From Corallococcus praedator (GTDB lineage: Bacteria; Myxococcota; Myxococcia; Myxococcales; Myxococcaceae), in the NCBI RefSeq assembly GCF_003612125.1, contig NZ_RAWI01000042.1:1-38311 (forward strand): a stretch of DNA of 38,311 bases. Reading direction: 5' to 3'. Made by a program: the position numbers and the translations under genes. Shown here piece by piece: positions 16,469 through 28,037 of the stretch. Within the stretch, counting starts at the first letter, position 1; the number at the start of each line of letters is the position of its first letter. Below the pieces are notes generated by a model that saw only the letters and a list, made by a program, of their open reading frames with translations, searched no databases and was not told the origin of the DNA.

Positions 16469-17623
16469 ATGGAATCGGACATGCGCCGCGAACGCCTTCC
16501 CGAGCCGGAGTCCCGCGCCCCGGTCGCGGTGCTGTTCCAGGCCCTGCCCCCGCCGGTCATCGACGGCGTGCGCAAGCCCGCGAAGGCCGGGGGCTACGCG
16601 GACAGCGGCGCGGACATCGCGTACGCGCTGCGCGAAGCGGGCGTCCCGGTGGTGACGCCGGTGGCCAACCCCGACCCGGTCGTGCAGGAGGACTGGGTGT
16701 TCGGGGATGACGCGGCGGGCATCGCGGCGGCGCGCGACGCCGGGGCCCGGGTGCTGTGGGCCAACACCGTGCTGTTCACCGGCCACCCGCTGGAGGCCGT
16801 GCTGAAGGAGGTGTGGATGGTCGGGCAGGATCCCCGCACGCAGGAGACCTTCGACGACAAGTGGGTGACCAACGAAGCCCTGCGCCGCGCGGGGCATCCC
16901 GTCGCCGCGTCGGTGCTCGTCAGCGCCCGGGCCGCCTCCGGACGCCTGGGCCTGGACACGCTCACGGAGGCGGAGCTGGAGGCCCGGGACCTGCGCTTCC
17001 CGCTGGTGCTCAAGCCGATGCGCGGACGCGGCAGCCAGGGCGTGGTGCGCGTCATGGACATGGCGCAGCTCAAGGAGACGGCGGCGCGGTTGCTGGCCGC
17101 GCGCGAGCAGGGCGTACCCCGCTTTGGCGACACGTTGATATTGGAGCAGTACCTGGGCGGGGAGGAGCTGACCGTGACGGTGATGCCCCCGGCGCGCTTC
17201 GTGCTCGGAGGGGTGCCCCACGACTACGCCCATCACTGGTCCCTGCCGCCCGTGCGCCGCTTCCACCACCAGGACGGGGTGGCGCCCTACAGCGGCGCGG
17301 TGGCGGTGGTGGACAACAGCGAGGTGCTGGGCCTGGCCGCGCGCCAGGAGCCCCGCGTGCGCGCCGCGCTGGAGAGGTGCGCGCTCGCGGCCGGCCTGCT
17401 GGGCGTGACGGCGCCCATCCGCATCGACTGTCGGAGCGACGCGCTGGGGACCTTCCGGCTCTTCGACCTGAACCTGAAGCCGAACATGACCGGGCCGGGG
17501 CGCCCCGGCAGGGAGCGCCAGGACAGCCTGGTGTCTCTCTCCGCGCAAGCCTTCGGCTGGTCGTACCGGGACCTGCTGCTGCACCTCCTCGCGCAGGCGT
17601 GGCGGCTTCGGCGGTCGGGCTAG
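16469..17623 (+). CDS. second ATP-grasp enzyme, divergent from the metallopeptidase-ligase genes
   Basis: A 384-residue ATP-grasp protein. Visible: the N-terminal strand VAVLFQALPPPVIDGVRKP with a GGYADSGADIAYAL block, the ATP-binding Lys loop LVLKPMRGRGSQGVVRV, a second block LEQYLGGEELTVTV, and the metal-binding end DLNLKPNMTGPGRPGR, in which the usual E-x-N-P-N is D-x-N-x-x-x-N. Start ATG 16469 has AAGG 8 bases upstream, better than the TTG at 16454. It differs clearly from the other ATP-grasp enzyme, so this is not a recent duplication. It is separated from the divergent metallopeptidase by 91 bases, which could hold a shared control region. Substrates unknown; amino-acid, peptide or sugar-acid ligation are all open. 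Confidence 0.85.
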   Translation: MESDMRRERLPEPESRAPVAVLFQALPPPVIDGVRKPAKAGGYADSGADIAYALREAGVPVVTPVANPDPVVQEDWVFGDDAAGIAAARDAGARVLWANTVLFTGHPLEAVLKEVWMVGQDPRTQETFDDKWVTNEALRRAGHPVAASVLVSARAASGRLGLDTLTEAELEARDLRFPLVLKPMRGRGSQGVVRVMDMAQLKETAARLLAAREQGVPRFGDTLILEQYLGGEELTVTVMPPARFVLGGVPHDYAHHWSLPPVRRFHHQDGVAPYSGAVAVVDNSEVLGLAARQEPRVRAALERCALAAGLLGVTAPIRIDCRSDALGTFRLFDLNLKPNMTGPGRPGRERQDSLVSLSAQAFGWSYRDLLLHLLAQAWRLRRSG

Positions 17624-17756
17624 CGGCCCAGGTGCCGGGCATGCGGGCGCGTGGAGGCAAGCGTGGTCCGCCCCGGACAGATGGTCATTTTTCCAGTGGG
17701 AAACCCCCAGGAGCCGCCATAGGGACAAGGCTTCGTGTTCGAGGAGCCGCGCTGAG

Positions 17757-20747
<2,991 letters not shown>

Positions 20748-20764
20748 GGGCCGCGCAACGAGGA

Positions 20765-20799
20765 GAGGGGGACCCGGGCATGCGGCCCAGGCCCCCCTC
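20765..20799. terminator. bidirectional terminator hairpin
   Basis: A 15-position stem (20765-20779 with 20785-20799) with two mismatches and a 5-base loop, placed between the convergent hybrid kinase and M28 peptidase genes. No T-tract. Confidence 0.6.
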
Positions 20800-20827
20800 C
20801 CGGGGACTTCACGTCACTGCGGATGCA

Positions 20828-22891
20828 TCACGGCGCGACGGTGAACACCAGGTCGTCGCGGTCGTTGTACTCGTTGGACACGCAGGCGCTGGCGGGGCTG
20901 CCGGTGCCGTAGCGGAACTGCGCGCGCACGGCCTGGTTGGTGCCCGAGGGCAGCGTGTACGTGGCCGACAGCGTGGAGGCGCCCGCGGCCGTCGGGGTGA
21001 GGGTGGTGATGAGCGTCCAGACGGGCGTCGTCGCGGCGGCGTTGGCCGTGTAGTACAGGTCCAGGCGGTCCGAGGACGGGCTCGCGTAGGCCCACACCGT
21101 GGCCTCCACCTTCACCTGCTTGCCGGGGGCGAAGTTGCTGCCGTCCACGGTGGACACCTTGAGGGCGTCGTTGGACTCGTCGCCGTGGAAGGTGCCGCTG
21201 CTGCCGTCGACGCAGGTGCCCTTCAGCGTGTTGGGCGCGCTCGTCTCCGCCGGGCTCATGGCACCGCGGCCCTTGAAGGCCGTGCCGCTGTCGCACGTGG
21301 CGGCCACCGCGCCGCAGCGCAGCGTCTTGTACGTGGCGTCATACGTGCCGGACGTGGACACGTTCGCCACCGTCGCCGTGACATTGCTGGTGGTGGCGGA
21401 GTTGCCGGAGTTGTCGGACGCCTTCGCCGCGAAGGTGTGGCTGCCGTTGGCCACCGTGCGGCTGTCCCACGCGAAGGTGTAGGGCGAGCTGAAGGCGGTG
21501 CCCTTGAGGGCGCCGTCCACGAAGAATTCCACCTTGCCGACGCCCACGTTGTCGGTGGCGTTCGCGGCCAGGTTCACCGTGCCCGTCACCGTGCCGCCGC
21601 TCGCTGGCGTGGTGAGCGCCACCGTGGGGGCCTGCGTGTCCGTGGGCAGGCCGGGGATGGTGCCCTTGCCCAGCTCCGCCAGGTACGCGGCCGTGATGCG
21701 CGCGAACTTCAGCGCGTTGTTGGCGTTGTTGCCGCTCTGGCCATCCGTGCTGTTGGCCAGCGTGTCGTTGGCCGTGTGGATGTAGGGGTTGTCCTGGCTC
21801 ATCGTGGCTTCGAACGGGATGGACGCCGGGTAGCCCGCGCTGGTCCACGACGCGTGGTCCGAGCAGCCGTAGCCGCACGTGATGTTGGAGCGCGTATAGC
21901 CCGTGTACGTGTCGATGAGGTTGCCGAGGAACGTGTTCTGCGCCGCGTTGGTGTTGTCGGTGACGAGCGTCACCTCCACCGTGGAGCCGCGGTAGTTGGT
22001 CATGTCCAGTTGGAGCACGCCCACCACGTTGGTGGCCGCCGCCTTGTGCGCCTGCGCGATGGCCTGCGAGCCCAGCAGGCCCACCTCCTCCGCCGCGTAC
22101 GCCATGAACTTCACCGTGCGCGCCGGCTTGTAGCCCTTGGCCATCGCGACGCGGAACACCTCGGAGAGGGTGGCCACGCCGGAGGCGTCGTCATCCGCGC
22201 CCGGCGCCGTCGCCGTGGGACGGCTGGAGGAGCCCACGTTGAGGTTGATGGAGTCCAGGTGGCCGCCAATCACCACGACCTCCGTCGGATTGACGGCGCC
22301 CGTGATGGTGGCGATGACGGAGGGCTGCTCCCAGGTGGAGTGCGTGTAGAGCTGCACGCTCACGTCGCTGCGGCCCGCCGCGTAGGACTGCCACGTGTCC
22401 CGGAGCCAGTTGGACGCCTGCACGGAGCTGGTCGAACCCTTGTAGTAGCGGTTCGTGTAGCTGGACAGCTGCGTGATGGTGCTGCGCAGGCTGGCCTCCT
22501 GGAGGCCGGAGAACAGCGAGCTGACCACCGCCGCGTTGTCCAGCGTGTAGCTCACCAGCGTCGGGTTGATGGCCGGCTGCGCGGGCGAAAGCACCGCCAG
22601 CGCCGCCTCCTGCGTGTCGTGGGTGAGGAAGCCCGCGCAGCGGTGATACTTGTCGTGCATGAGCTGGGACACGTCGCCCAGCTGCGACTCGCGCAGCTTG
22701 AGCACGCTCACGCCGTTGGACTCACGCACCAGCGTGGGCGCGGAGTTGCCCGCCGCGCGGAACGACGTGCGCAGGGCGTCCAGCGTCTCCGAACCCACCG
22801 TGATGTAGACCTCCTTCTCGCGCGCCTCCTGGGCGGATGCGGTGGCGCAGCACAGCGACAGGACGACGGGGGCCAACTTCTTGAAACGCAT
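20828..22891 (-). CDS. secreted M28 aminopeptidase with Ig-like and C-terminal modules
   Basis: A 687-residue exported metallopeptidase. Signal peptide 1-20 (MRFKK, then a hydrophobic core, cleavage near SASAQ or TASAQ). The M28 catalytic domain (about 180-410) carries His211 (GGHLDS), the Asp cluster 233-235 (GADDDASG), Glu268/Glu269 (AAEEVG), Asp296 and His372 (HTANDT), the two-zinc set of Vibrio-type leucyl aminopeptidases. Next comes an Ig-like domain (about 418-508), then a C-terminal module (about 515-687) also present in the HEWGH protease at 24252. It removes N-terminal residues from peptides outside the cell, probably feeding on proteins digested by the neighbouring protease. ATG 22891 has GGAG 6 bases after spacing; the open frame upstream is not protein-like. 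Confidence 0.94.
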   Translation of the reverse strand: MRFKKLAPVVLSLCCATASAQEAREKEVYITVGSETLDALRTSFRAAGNSAPTLVRESNGVSVLKLRESQLGDVSQLMHDKYHRCAGFLTHDTQEAALAVLSPAQPAINPTLVSYTLDNAAVVSSLFSGLQEASLRSTITQLSSYTNRYYKGSTSSVQASNWLRDTWQSYAAGRSDVSVQLYTHSTWEQPSVIATITGAVNPTEVVVIGGHLDSINLNVGSSSRPTATAPGADDDASGVATLSEVFRVAMAKGYKPARTVKFMAYAAEEVGLLGSQAIAQAHKAAATNVVGVLQLDMTNYRGSTVEVTLVTDNTNAAQNTFLGNLIDTYTGYTRSNITCGYGCSDHASWTSAGYPASIPFEATMSQDNPYIHTANDTLANSTDGQSGNNANNALKFARITAAYLAELGKGTIPGLPTDTQAPTVALTTPASGGTVTGTVNLAANATDNVGVGKVEFFVDGALKGTAFSSPYTFAWDSRTVANGSHTFAAKASDNSGNSATTSNVTATVANVSTSGTYDATYKTLRCGAVAATCDSGTAFKGRGAMSPAETSAPNTLKGTCVDGSSGTFHGDESNDALKVSTVDGSNFAPGKQVKVEATVWAYASPSSDRLDLYYTANAAATTPVWTLITTLTPTAAGASTLSATYTLPSGTNQAVRAQFRYGTGSPASACVSNEYNDRDDLVFTVAP

Positions 22892-23223
22892 GTTCCGCTC
22901 CGTTTGCAGGCGAGGGCTTGCCCTGCGTGAACGCCACCCGTGCCCGACTCCGGGGGAAGAAGATTGAGGGGGAAGGCACGGTGAAAAACGCCCACGTCCC
23001 GGTCCGGACGCCTGCGTCCTGGACCCCGTGGGTTGGGTGCGCATCCTGGGGAAATCAAGACGGGCCCGTCAAGGCGGAGAGCAGCGTGAAACAGGATGAG
23101 ACAGGCAAAAGCGTTGGGCCTGCGATGACGCACCCGGGCCACGCGCGCGCCCGCGCGAAAAACATTTCGCGGTGTCTTGAGTGGGGCGGGGGATGAGGGG
23201 GAGGCGCCGGGGGGCGCCGCGCA
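22892..23223. other. 332-base intergenic region
   Basis: This region should hold the M28 peptidase promoter (minus strand) and the end of the small gene upstream. The only clear structure is the hairpin at 23154-23171. No convincing -35/-10 pair and no small gene with a good ribosome-binding site were seen. Confidence 0.5.
23154..23171 (-). terminator. perfect hairpin after the small unknown gene
   Basis: CGCGAAA (23154-23160) pairs perfectly with TTTCGCG (23165-23171) around AACA, 53 bases past the stop of the 98-residue gene. It is a terminator candidate, or an operator upstream of the peptidase. Confidence 0.35.
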
Positions 23224-23520
23224 TCAGTTCGGCAGGTTCAACGACAGCGAACGACCGGCTTCGAAGCGGGGCTCTGACTTGAGCTTCTCCAGCACGCGCT
23301 CCGACGCGATGAGCGTCACCTGGGGCAGCATCCCCGGCTCGCTCATCCACTTCACCGCGCCCAGCAGGTGCTGGGCCTTGATGAACTCCAGCACGGCCCC
23401 GTGGAAGGCCTTGCCCTCTTCTTGCCAGGAGCGGGCCAGCTCTTGCCTGCCGCGGCGCTCGGGTGAGCGACGTGCGGGGGGCCGCGCTTCACGGGGCATG
23501 ACGATGATTTCGATGAACAT
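23224..23520 (-). CDS. small protein of unknown function
   Basis: A 98-residue protein that I do not recognise. It is probably a real gene because AGGAGG lies exactly 8 bases before the ATG, and the gene ends cleanly. The N-terminus MFIEIIVMPREA resembles a ferredoxin-like beta strand. Then comes an Arg-rich stretch (about 12-32), an Ala/Leu helix and a Ser/Asn/Leu end (SLSLNLPN). No signal peptide, membrane helix or cysteine is seen. It is divergent from the VOC protein gene across 223 bases. Function unknown. Confidence 0.7.
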   Translation of the reverse strand: MFIEIIVMPREARPPARRSPERRGRQELARSWQEEGKAFHGAVLEFIKAQHLLGAVKWMSEPGMLPQVTLIASERVLEKLKSEPRFEAGRSLSLNLPN

Positions 23521-23654
23521 CGCGGCACCCTCCTGAAGGCACGGACTGCGAAGTGGCGCGGACTATCGCATGAACCTGTGTCCGCCCGCCGCCACGTGCC
23601 CACCCTTTTGCGGAAGGTCTTTTCCGCTTTCGGGACTTACCGGGCACCCTCATC

Positions 23655-23681
23655 TTGACATGCTTGATTTGCGGGTTTGAT
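23655..23681 (+). promoter_or_regulatory. possible promoter of the VOC-fold gene
   Basis: A perfect TTGACA (23655-23660), followed after 15 bases by TTTGAT (23676-23681, four of six -10 matches). It lies 62 bases before the ATG at 23744. The spacing is short. Confidence 0.35.
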
Positions 23682-23743
23682 GGTGGGCCGTCTGCCAGTT
23701 GTTGGACACGCAGAAAATGAGAATCACCCCGAGGAGGCTGACC

Positions 23744-24148
23744 ATGGAGCTGCACCACGGCCGTTTGTTCGACCACGTCCACCTTCAGGTCCGGGACCTG
23801 GAGGCGAGCAAGCGCTTCTACAAGGCGGTGTTGGAGGTGATGGGCATCGCGGTGTTCAGCGAGAGCGAGCGCCACCTCGCCGCGGACGAGCTGTACGTGA
23901 GCGCGGATTCGGAGCCCACGGCGCGCGTGCACCTGGCCTTCGAGGCGCCGGACCGGGAGCGCGTGCAGCGCTTCCATCAGGCGGCGCTGGCCGCGGGAGG
24001 CCGTGACAACGGCGCGCCCGGCGAGCGCTCCTACCACCCGGGCTACTACGCGGCCTTCGTGTTGGATCCGGATGGCAACAACATCGAGATGGTGTTCCAC
24101 GGTCCGGCGAAGCGCTCGGCGCCGTCGGTCGTCTTCCAGTGGGACTGA
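23744..24148 (+). CDS. VOC superfamily protein (glyoxalase/bleomycin-resistance type)
   Basis: A 134-residue vicinal-oxygen-chelate protein made of two beta-alpha-beta-beta-beta modules. Metal-ligand candidates are His11 (FDHVHLQV), His63 and Glu115 (GNNIEMVFHG), so a metal site is probably kept. Family members include glyoxalase I, dioxygenases and resistance proteins; the reaction here cannot be named. ATG 23744 is chosen because GAGGAGG sits 6 bases upstream; the frame runs a little further up without a better start. Cytoplasmic. It ends before a strong bidirectional terminator shared with the convergent protease gene. Confidence 0.9.
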   Translation: MELHHGRLFDHVHLQVRDLEASKRFYKAVLEVMGIAVFSESERHLAADELYVSADSEPTARVHLAFEAPDRERVQRFHQAALAAGGRDNGAPGERSYHPGYYAAFVLDPDGNNIEMVFHGPAKRSAPSVVFQWD

Positions 24149-24188
24149 AGCCCCACCCTTGAAGCAGCGCGTGGGCGGATGAAAACGA

Positions 24189-24220
24189 CAGGGGCCCCCG
24201 GGATGGTCCGGGAGCCCCTG
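24189..24220. terminator. strong bidirectional terminator
   Basis: 13-position stem, CAGGGGCCCCCGG against CCGGGAGCCCCTG, with one mismatch and a 6-base loop, between the VOC gene and the convergent protease. On the minus strand the stem is followed by TGTCGTTTTC, a short T-run. Confidence 0.7.
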
Positions 24221-24251
24221 GCGTGCGACGGGACTTCGCGCGGGTGGGTGA

Positions 24252-27200
24252 TTAGCGCGCCGTCACGGTGCGACCCTGGACCTGCTTCGTGGCCGGGCCC
24301 GAGGGCGACGCGGCCACGGCGGACACGACGCTGAAGGCCAGGTCGTCACGTTCGTTGAACGAACCGGACACGCAGGCGCTGGTGGCGGTGCCGCCGTAGC
24401 GGAACTGCGCGCGCACCGCGTGCTGGCCGGTGGTGGCGCCCACCGTCACCGGGATGGAGAACGTCTTGAGCCCCACCGCGGTGCAGGCCTGGGCGGTGGT
24501 GACGGTCGTCCACGCGGGCGTGGTGGTGTTCGTCGTGTAGTACAGGTCCAGCTGGTCCGTGGTGCCGTAGCACCACACCGTCACGTCCACCGTGAGCTGC
24601 TTGCCCGGGGTGATGAGGCCCTGGTCCACCGTCTTGAGCGACACGCGGTCGATGCTCTCGTCGTTGTGGTACGCGCCGGAGGCCCCGTCCGCGCACGTCG
24701 CGCCCAGGGTGTTGGGCTGGTTGGGCTCCACGCCGGTGGGCATGCTGCCGCGCCCGTTGACGAGCGTGGGGCCGGTGTCACAACCGCACACCGAGCCGCA
24801 GGCGGGCACGCGCGCGGTGGCGTTGTAGGTGGCGACCACCGGGGTGCATACGTTGGTGGTGGTGAAGCTGGCCGCGGTGCTGTACGCGCTCGCGCCGCAG
24901 CTGTCCGTGGCCCGCGCGCGCCAGTAGTAGGTGGTGAGGTTGGACAGGCCGGGCGTCACGTTCCAGGCGCTGGAGCCCAGGCCGGTGGTGCTGCGCACCA
25001 CGTTGGTGAACGCGCTGTCCGTCGCTACCTGGATGTCGTACGCCGAAGCGCTCGCCACGTCCGACCAGTCCAGCGCCGGGGCCAGGGCGACGCCGGTGGC
25101 GCCGTTCGCGGGGGACGTCAGGGTTGGCGCCGCCAGGTTGACGCAGCCGCGCGTGGTGAAGCCGCGCGCCGCGGACCAGCCGCTGGTGCCGCCGCACGAG
25201 TTGAGCGCGCGCACGCGCCAGTAGTAGGCGGTGGTGGCCGACAGGCCGGGGGACACCGTCCAGGTGCTGGCGACGAGCGAGTTGGCGCTCCTCACCACGT
25301 TGGTGAACGCGCTGTCCGTCGCCACCTGGACCTCGTAGCCGGACACGCCCGTCACGTCCGCCCAGTCCAGCACCGCGAGCAGCTCCACGTCGGTGGCGCC
25401 GGAGGCGGGGGTGGACAGCGAGGGCGCGCCAGGCGCGGCGCAGGACGGCGTGGTGCAGGTGCAGGTGCTCGCCTGGCCGAAGCACGCGTTGCTGCTGGCG
25501 GGCACGACGGAGTAGCAGTACTGCCGGCCGTTGGCGACCTCCGGGTCCGTGTAGCTGGTGCCGGTGACGGTGGCCACGCGCGCCTTGCCGAAGTCACAGC
25601 CCGCGAAGCCCTCCGTCTTCATCACCCAGTACTGGCTGGCGCCCGCGGAGGCGGTCCACGTCAGGCCCACCTGGCTGTCACCGGCCGTGGCCGTGGTGAC
25701 GGGCGCGGCGGTGGGGCCGGCCGCGCAGCCGCCGTTGGTGGGGGCGGGCGTGGAGCAGGCGATGTTGTGGCGGTTGTACGCCGCGTAGATGGCCGTCATG
25801 TGCGGGGTGCCGTCCGCCAGGTTGCCGTTGTCGTCGTCCGCGGCCAGCCACTGCATGTAGCCGTTGGTGGCGCCGCAGCCGTCGGACGTGCCGGCGGTGC
25901 AGTTGCAGGCGTGCCACGTGCCCACGTTGCCGCTGCCCTGGTAGAACAGCTTGTTGCCCAGCAGGAACGCGTCGTTGGAGGTGTAGTTGAAGGGCGCGGC
26001 GGTGAGGTCGCGCGTCACCAGGTCCCACGCCGCCTGACGCACGGGGGACGCCGCGCAGTGGACCTGCTTGCTGCACGGGCCGCTGCCGGCGGAGCACATC
26101 TGGCAGGTGAAGTTCTGCGGCGTGGCGGGGATGTTCGGCGCGCTCGCCGCCCAGTCCGCGTCACGCACGCCGGAGCAGCGCAGGTTGCACCAGGACTTGC
26201 CGGTGACCTGCGACTCCTGCTGGTTGTAGCCGGAGCCGTCCGGGGTGAGGCCGCAGCCGGTGTTCGTCGTCTGGAAGAAGCCGTAGCCCACGCAGGAGGT
26301 CTGCAGGCGCAGGATGGCCGCGATGTCCGCGTAGCCTTCGCTGGAGTTGGACAGCGAGCCGTTGGCGTCGAAGTCGTCCATGCCGTGGCCCCACTCGTGG
26401 TCGAACACGGCGCCAATCTCACCGGTGTTCCGGCACCCGCCGCCGCTGCGGTAGAAGTTCACCGAGCTGCCGTTCCAGAACGCGTTGCACGTGCTGTTGA
26501 TGTTCACGTTGGACACGAGCTGGCCCTGCAGCCACGTGTTGGTGGGCAGCCAGCCGCGGGCCACCTCCGTGATTTTATTCAGCTCGTAGAAGCTGGAGCG
26601 CGCCGCCGCGGTGTTGCCCGCGGAGGTGCCGGCGGGCACCGTGCAGTCGTGGTCGTTGTTCACGCCGCCCAGGTTGATGCTGCCCGTGGCGGAGCTCACG
26701 TTGATGGCGCCGCAGCTGTCGGCGATCCGCACGTACTTGCCCGCGAGCGTCGTGGTGACGTTGCCGGCGCTGTAGTTGTAGATGCCCGCGCCGTCGGTGA
26801 AGTTGTTGGGGGCCGCGAAGCCGGTGTTCGCCCACGGCATGGGGGAGTCCGCCTGCATAGTGCCGCACGTCGCGTTGGACGCGCACGTGCCCACGTTGGT
26901 GGACGGGTACACGCCGCCCTTCAGCTGCGCGTCGAAGTAGTGGTTGTCGTCCTCCACGGCGAGCACCTCGCCGGAGTTCGCGTCCACCGTCACCTTCCAG
27001 CGCTCGTTCTCACCGGGGTTGGAGAAGCCGTAGCTCCACACCAGCGCGTGGCCATAGCCCTGGCCGAACGCCGCGCCGGTGCGCGCGAACGGGGTGACCT
27101 CCAGCGTGGGCTGCTGCCAGAGGCTCGTGGGCGTCAGCGACTGGCCCAGGAACGTGCTGCCCGCGGTCAGCGCCTGCGACGCCGCCAGCGTGGGCTTCAC

Positions 27201-27815
27201 GTCGATGGCCACGTTGGCCCACGACTCGGTGCCCAGGAGCACCAGGTTGCCGTGGCTGATGGTGGCCGCGATGCGCCCGTGGCGCACCGGCACGCCCCGC
27301 ACCACCTGCGGGATGTGCACCTGCCACAGGGAATCCGTCACGGCCGTCACGCGCGGCGCGCCCAGCTGCATCAGGTCCACGCCGAGCGCGTCCTGGTTGT
27401 CCGCGATGAACTTGAAGACCAGCTCGCCCACCACGGACTCATCCACGCCGCCCACCGAACGGCCCAGGCCCTGGCGCACGTCGTTGAGCGTGACGCCGTT
27501 GCGGAAGCCGTCACCGGGGATGAGCGGGAAGCTGCCCTGGATGCCCGTGGCCGTGCCGGACAGCGGATCCAGGTACACCTGCACGTTGCCGCCGTTGCGG
27601 GCCAGGAACCCCGCCCACTTGTCCGCGCCCACGCGCGGCATCAGCGTGCGAGCCTTCTCCAACGGCACGTTCTGGATGGGCAGGTACAGGTCCGGCTTGA
27701 AGAACGCCTTCTTCGCCACCGCGCCCTGCTGCGCGGGTTGGGGGGGTTGGACCGCGTACGTCGTGGACGACACCAGGAGGGCGAGACAACAGACTGCGGA
27801 CCGCAGGGGGCGCAT
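24252..27815 (-). CDS. large secreted gluzincin metalloprotease (HEWGH, fungalysin-like)
   Basis: A 1187-residue exported protease. Signal peptide 1-22; an FTP-like propeptide (about 35-290) ending near NSGEVLAVEDDNHYFDAQ; a catalytic domain with HEWGH (473-477) and the third ligand Glu493 in SSEGYAD, typical of M36/M4-type gluzincins. The catalytic half is rich in Cys (disulfides). Then comes a fibronectin-III-like segment (about 705-790), two tandem fibronectin-like repeats of exactly 99 residues each (792-890, 891-989), and a C-terminal module (about 992-1170) shared with the M28 peptidase. The propeptide is probably removed after export. ATG 27815 has GAGGAG 6 bases upstream. Role: extracellular protein digestion, as in predation (inference). 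M36 versus another gluzincin family is not settled. Confidence 0.93.
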   Translation of the reverse strand: MRPLRSAVCCLALLVSSTTYAVQPPQPAQQGAVAKKAFFKPDLYLPIQNVPLEKARTLMPRVGADKWAGFLARNGGNVQVYLDPLSGTATGIQGSFPLIPGDGFRNGVTLNDVRQGLGRSVGGVDESVVGELVFKFIADNQDALGVDLMQLGAPRVTAVTDSLWQVHIPQVVRGVPVRHGRIAATISHGNLVLLGTESWANVAIDVKPTLAASQALTAGSTFLGQSLTPTSLWQQPTLEVTPFARTGAAFGQGYGHALVWSYGFSNPGENERWKVTVDANSGEVLAVEDDNHYFDAQLKGGVYPSTNVGTCASNATCGTMQADSPMPWANTGFAAPNNFTDGAGIYNYSAGNVTTTLAGKYVRIADSCGAINVSSATGSINLGGVNNDHDCTVPAGTSAGNTAAARSSFYELNKITEVARGWLPTNTWLQGQLVSNVNINSTCNAFWNGSSVNFYRSGGGCRNTGEIGAVFDHEWGHGMDDFDANGSLSNSSEGYADIAAILRLQTSCVGYGFFQTTNTGCGLTPDGSGYNQQESQVTGKSWCNLRCSGVRDADWAASAPNIPATPQNFTCQMCSAGSGPCSKQVHCAASPVRQAAWDLVTRDLTAAPFNYTSNDAFLLGNKLFYQGSGNVGTWHACNCTAGTSDGCGATNGYMQWLAADDDNGNLADGTPHMTAIYAAYNRHNIACSTPAPTNGGCAAGPTAAPVTTATAGDSQVGLTWTASAGASQYWVMKTEGFAGCDFGKARVATVTGTSYTDPEVANGRQYCYSVVPASSNACFGQASTCTCTTPSCAAPGAPSLSTPASGATDVELLAVLDWADVTGVSGYEVQVATDSAFTNVVRSANSLVASTWTVSPGLSATTAYYWRVRALNSCGGTSGWSAARGFTTRGCVNLAAPTLTSPANGATGVALAPALDWSDVASASAYDIQVATDSAFTNVVRSTTGLGSSAWNVTPGLSNLTTYYWRARATDSCGASAYSTAASFTTTNVCTPVVATYNATARVPACGSVCGCDTGPTLVNGRGSMPTGVEPNQPNTLGATCADGASGAYHNDESIDRVSLKTVDQGLITPGKQLTVDVTVWCYGTTDQLDLYYTTNTTTPAWTTVTTAQACTAVGLKTFSIPVTVGATTGQHAVRAQFRYGGTATSACVSGSFNERDDLAFSVVSAVAASPSGPATKQVQGRTVTAR
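24849..25442 (-). repeat. tandem 297-base repeat encoding two fibronectin-like domains
   Basis: Two adjacent units, 25146-25442 and 24849-25145, exactly 297 bases each. Both contain nearly identical stretches, e.g. CACCACGTTGGTGAACGCG at 24996 and at 25293. The protein units share LDWxDV, QVATDSAFTNVVRS and TxYYWRxRAxxSCG. This is an internal domain duplication. Confidence 0.9.
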
Positions 27816-28037
27816 GCACGTCTCCTCGGATGAAGCCGTCGGACGGGACCGACGGGCTCCGGGGCGGAGCGCTCCTGGCTCTAGTTCACAAGCTTCTTAA
27901 GATTGAATTGCGGCTATTCCTGAGTAATGGATTTTTCTGGAATATCGCGTGAGTTCAATGGCTTGTAGTGTTCACTGGAGAAACCTTCACTCGCGGAGCA
28001 TTTCGTTCTGCTCGCAGTATTCCGCCGGGAGTCCTGC
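27816..28037. other. intergenic region with lower GC
   Basis: 222 bases between two minus-strand genes; it should hold the protease promoter. The part 27885-27960 is much AT-richer than its surroundings. No clear -35/-10 pair or sigma-54 box was found. Confidence 0.4.

Noticed and set aside
24420-27833. A 1137-residue open frame antisense to the HEWGH protease
   Set aside because: Shadow coding with repetitive Gly/Val/Arg/Ala/His composition and no motif; the minus strand has signal peptide, HEWGH and clear domains.
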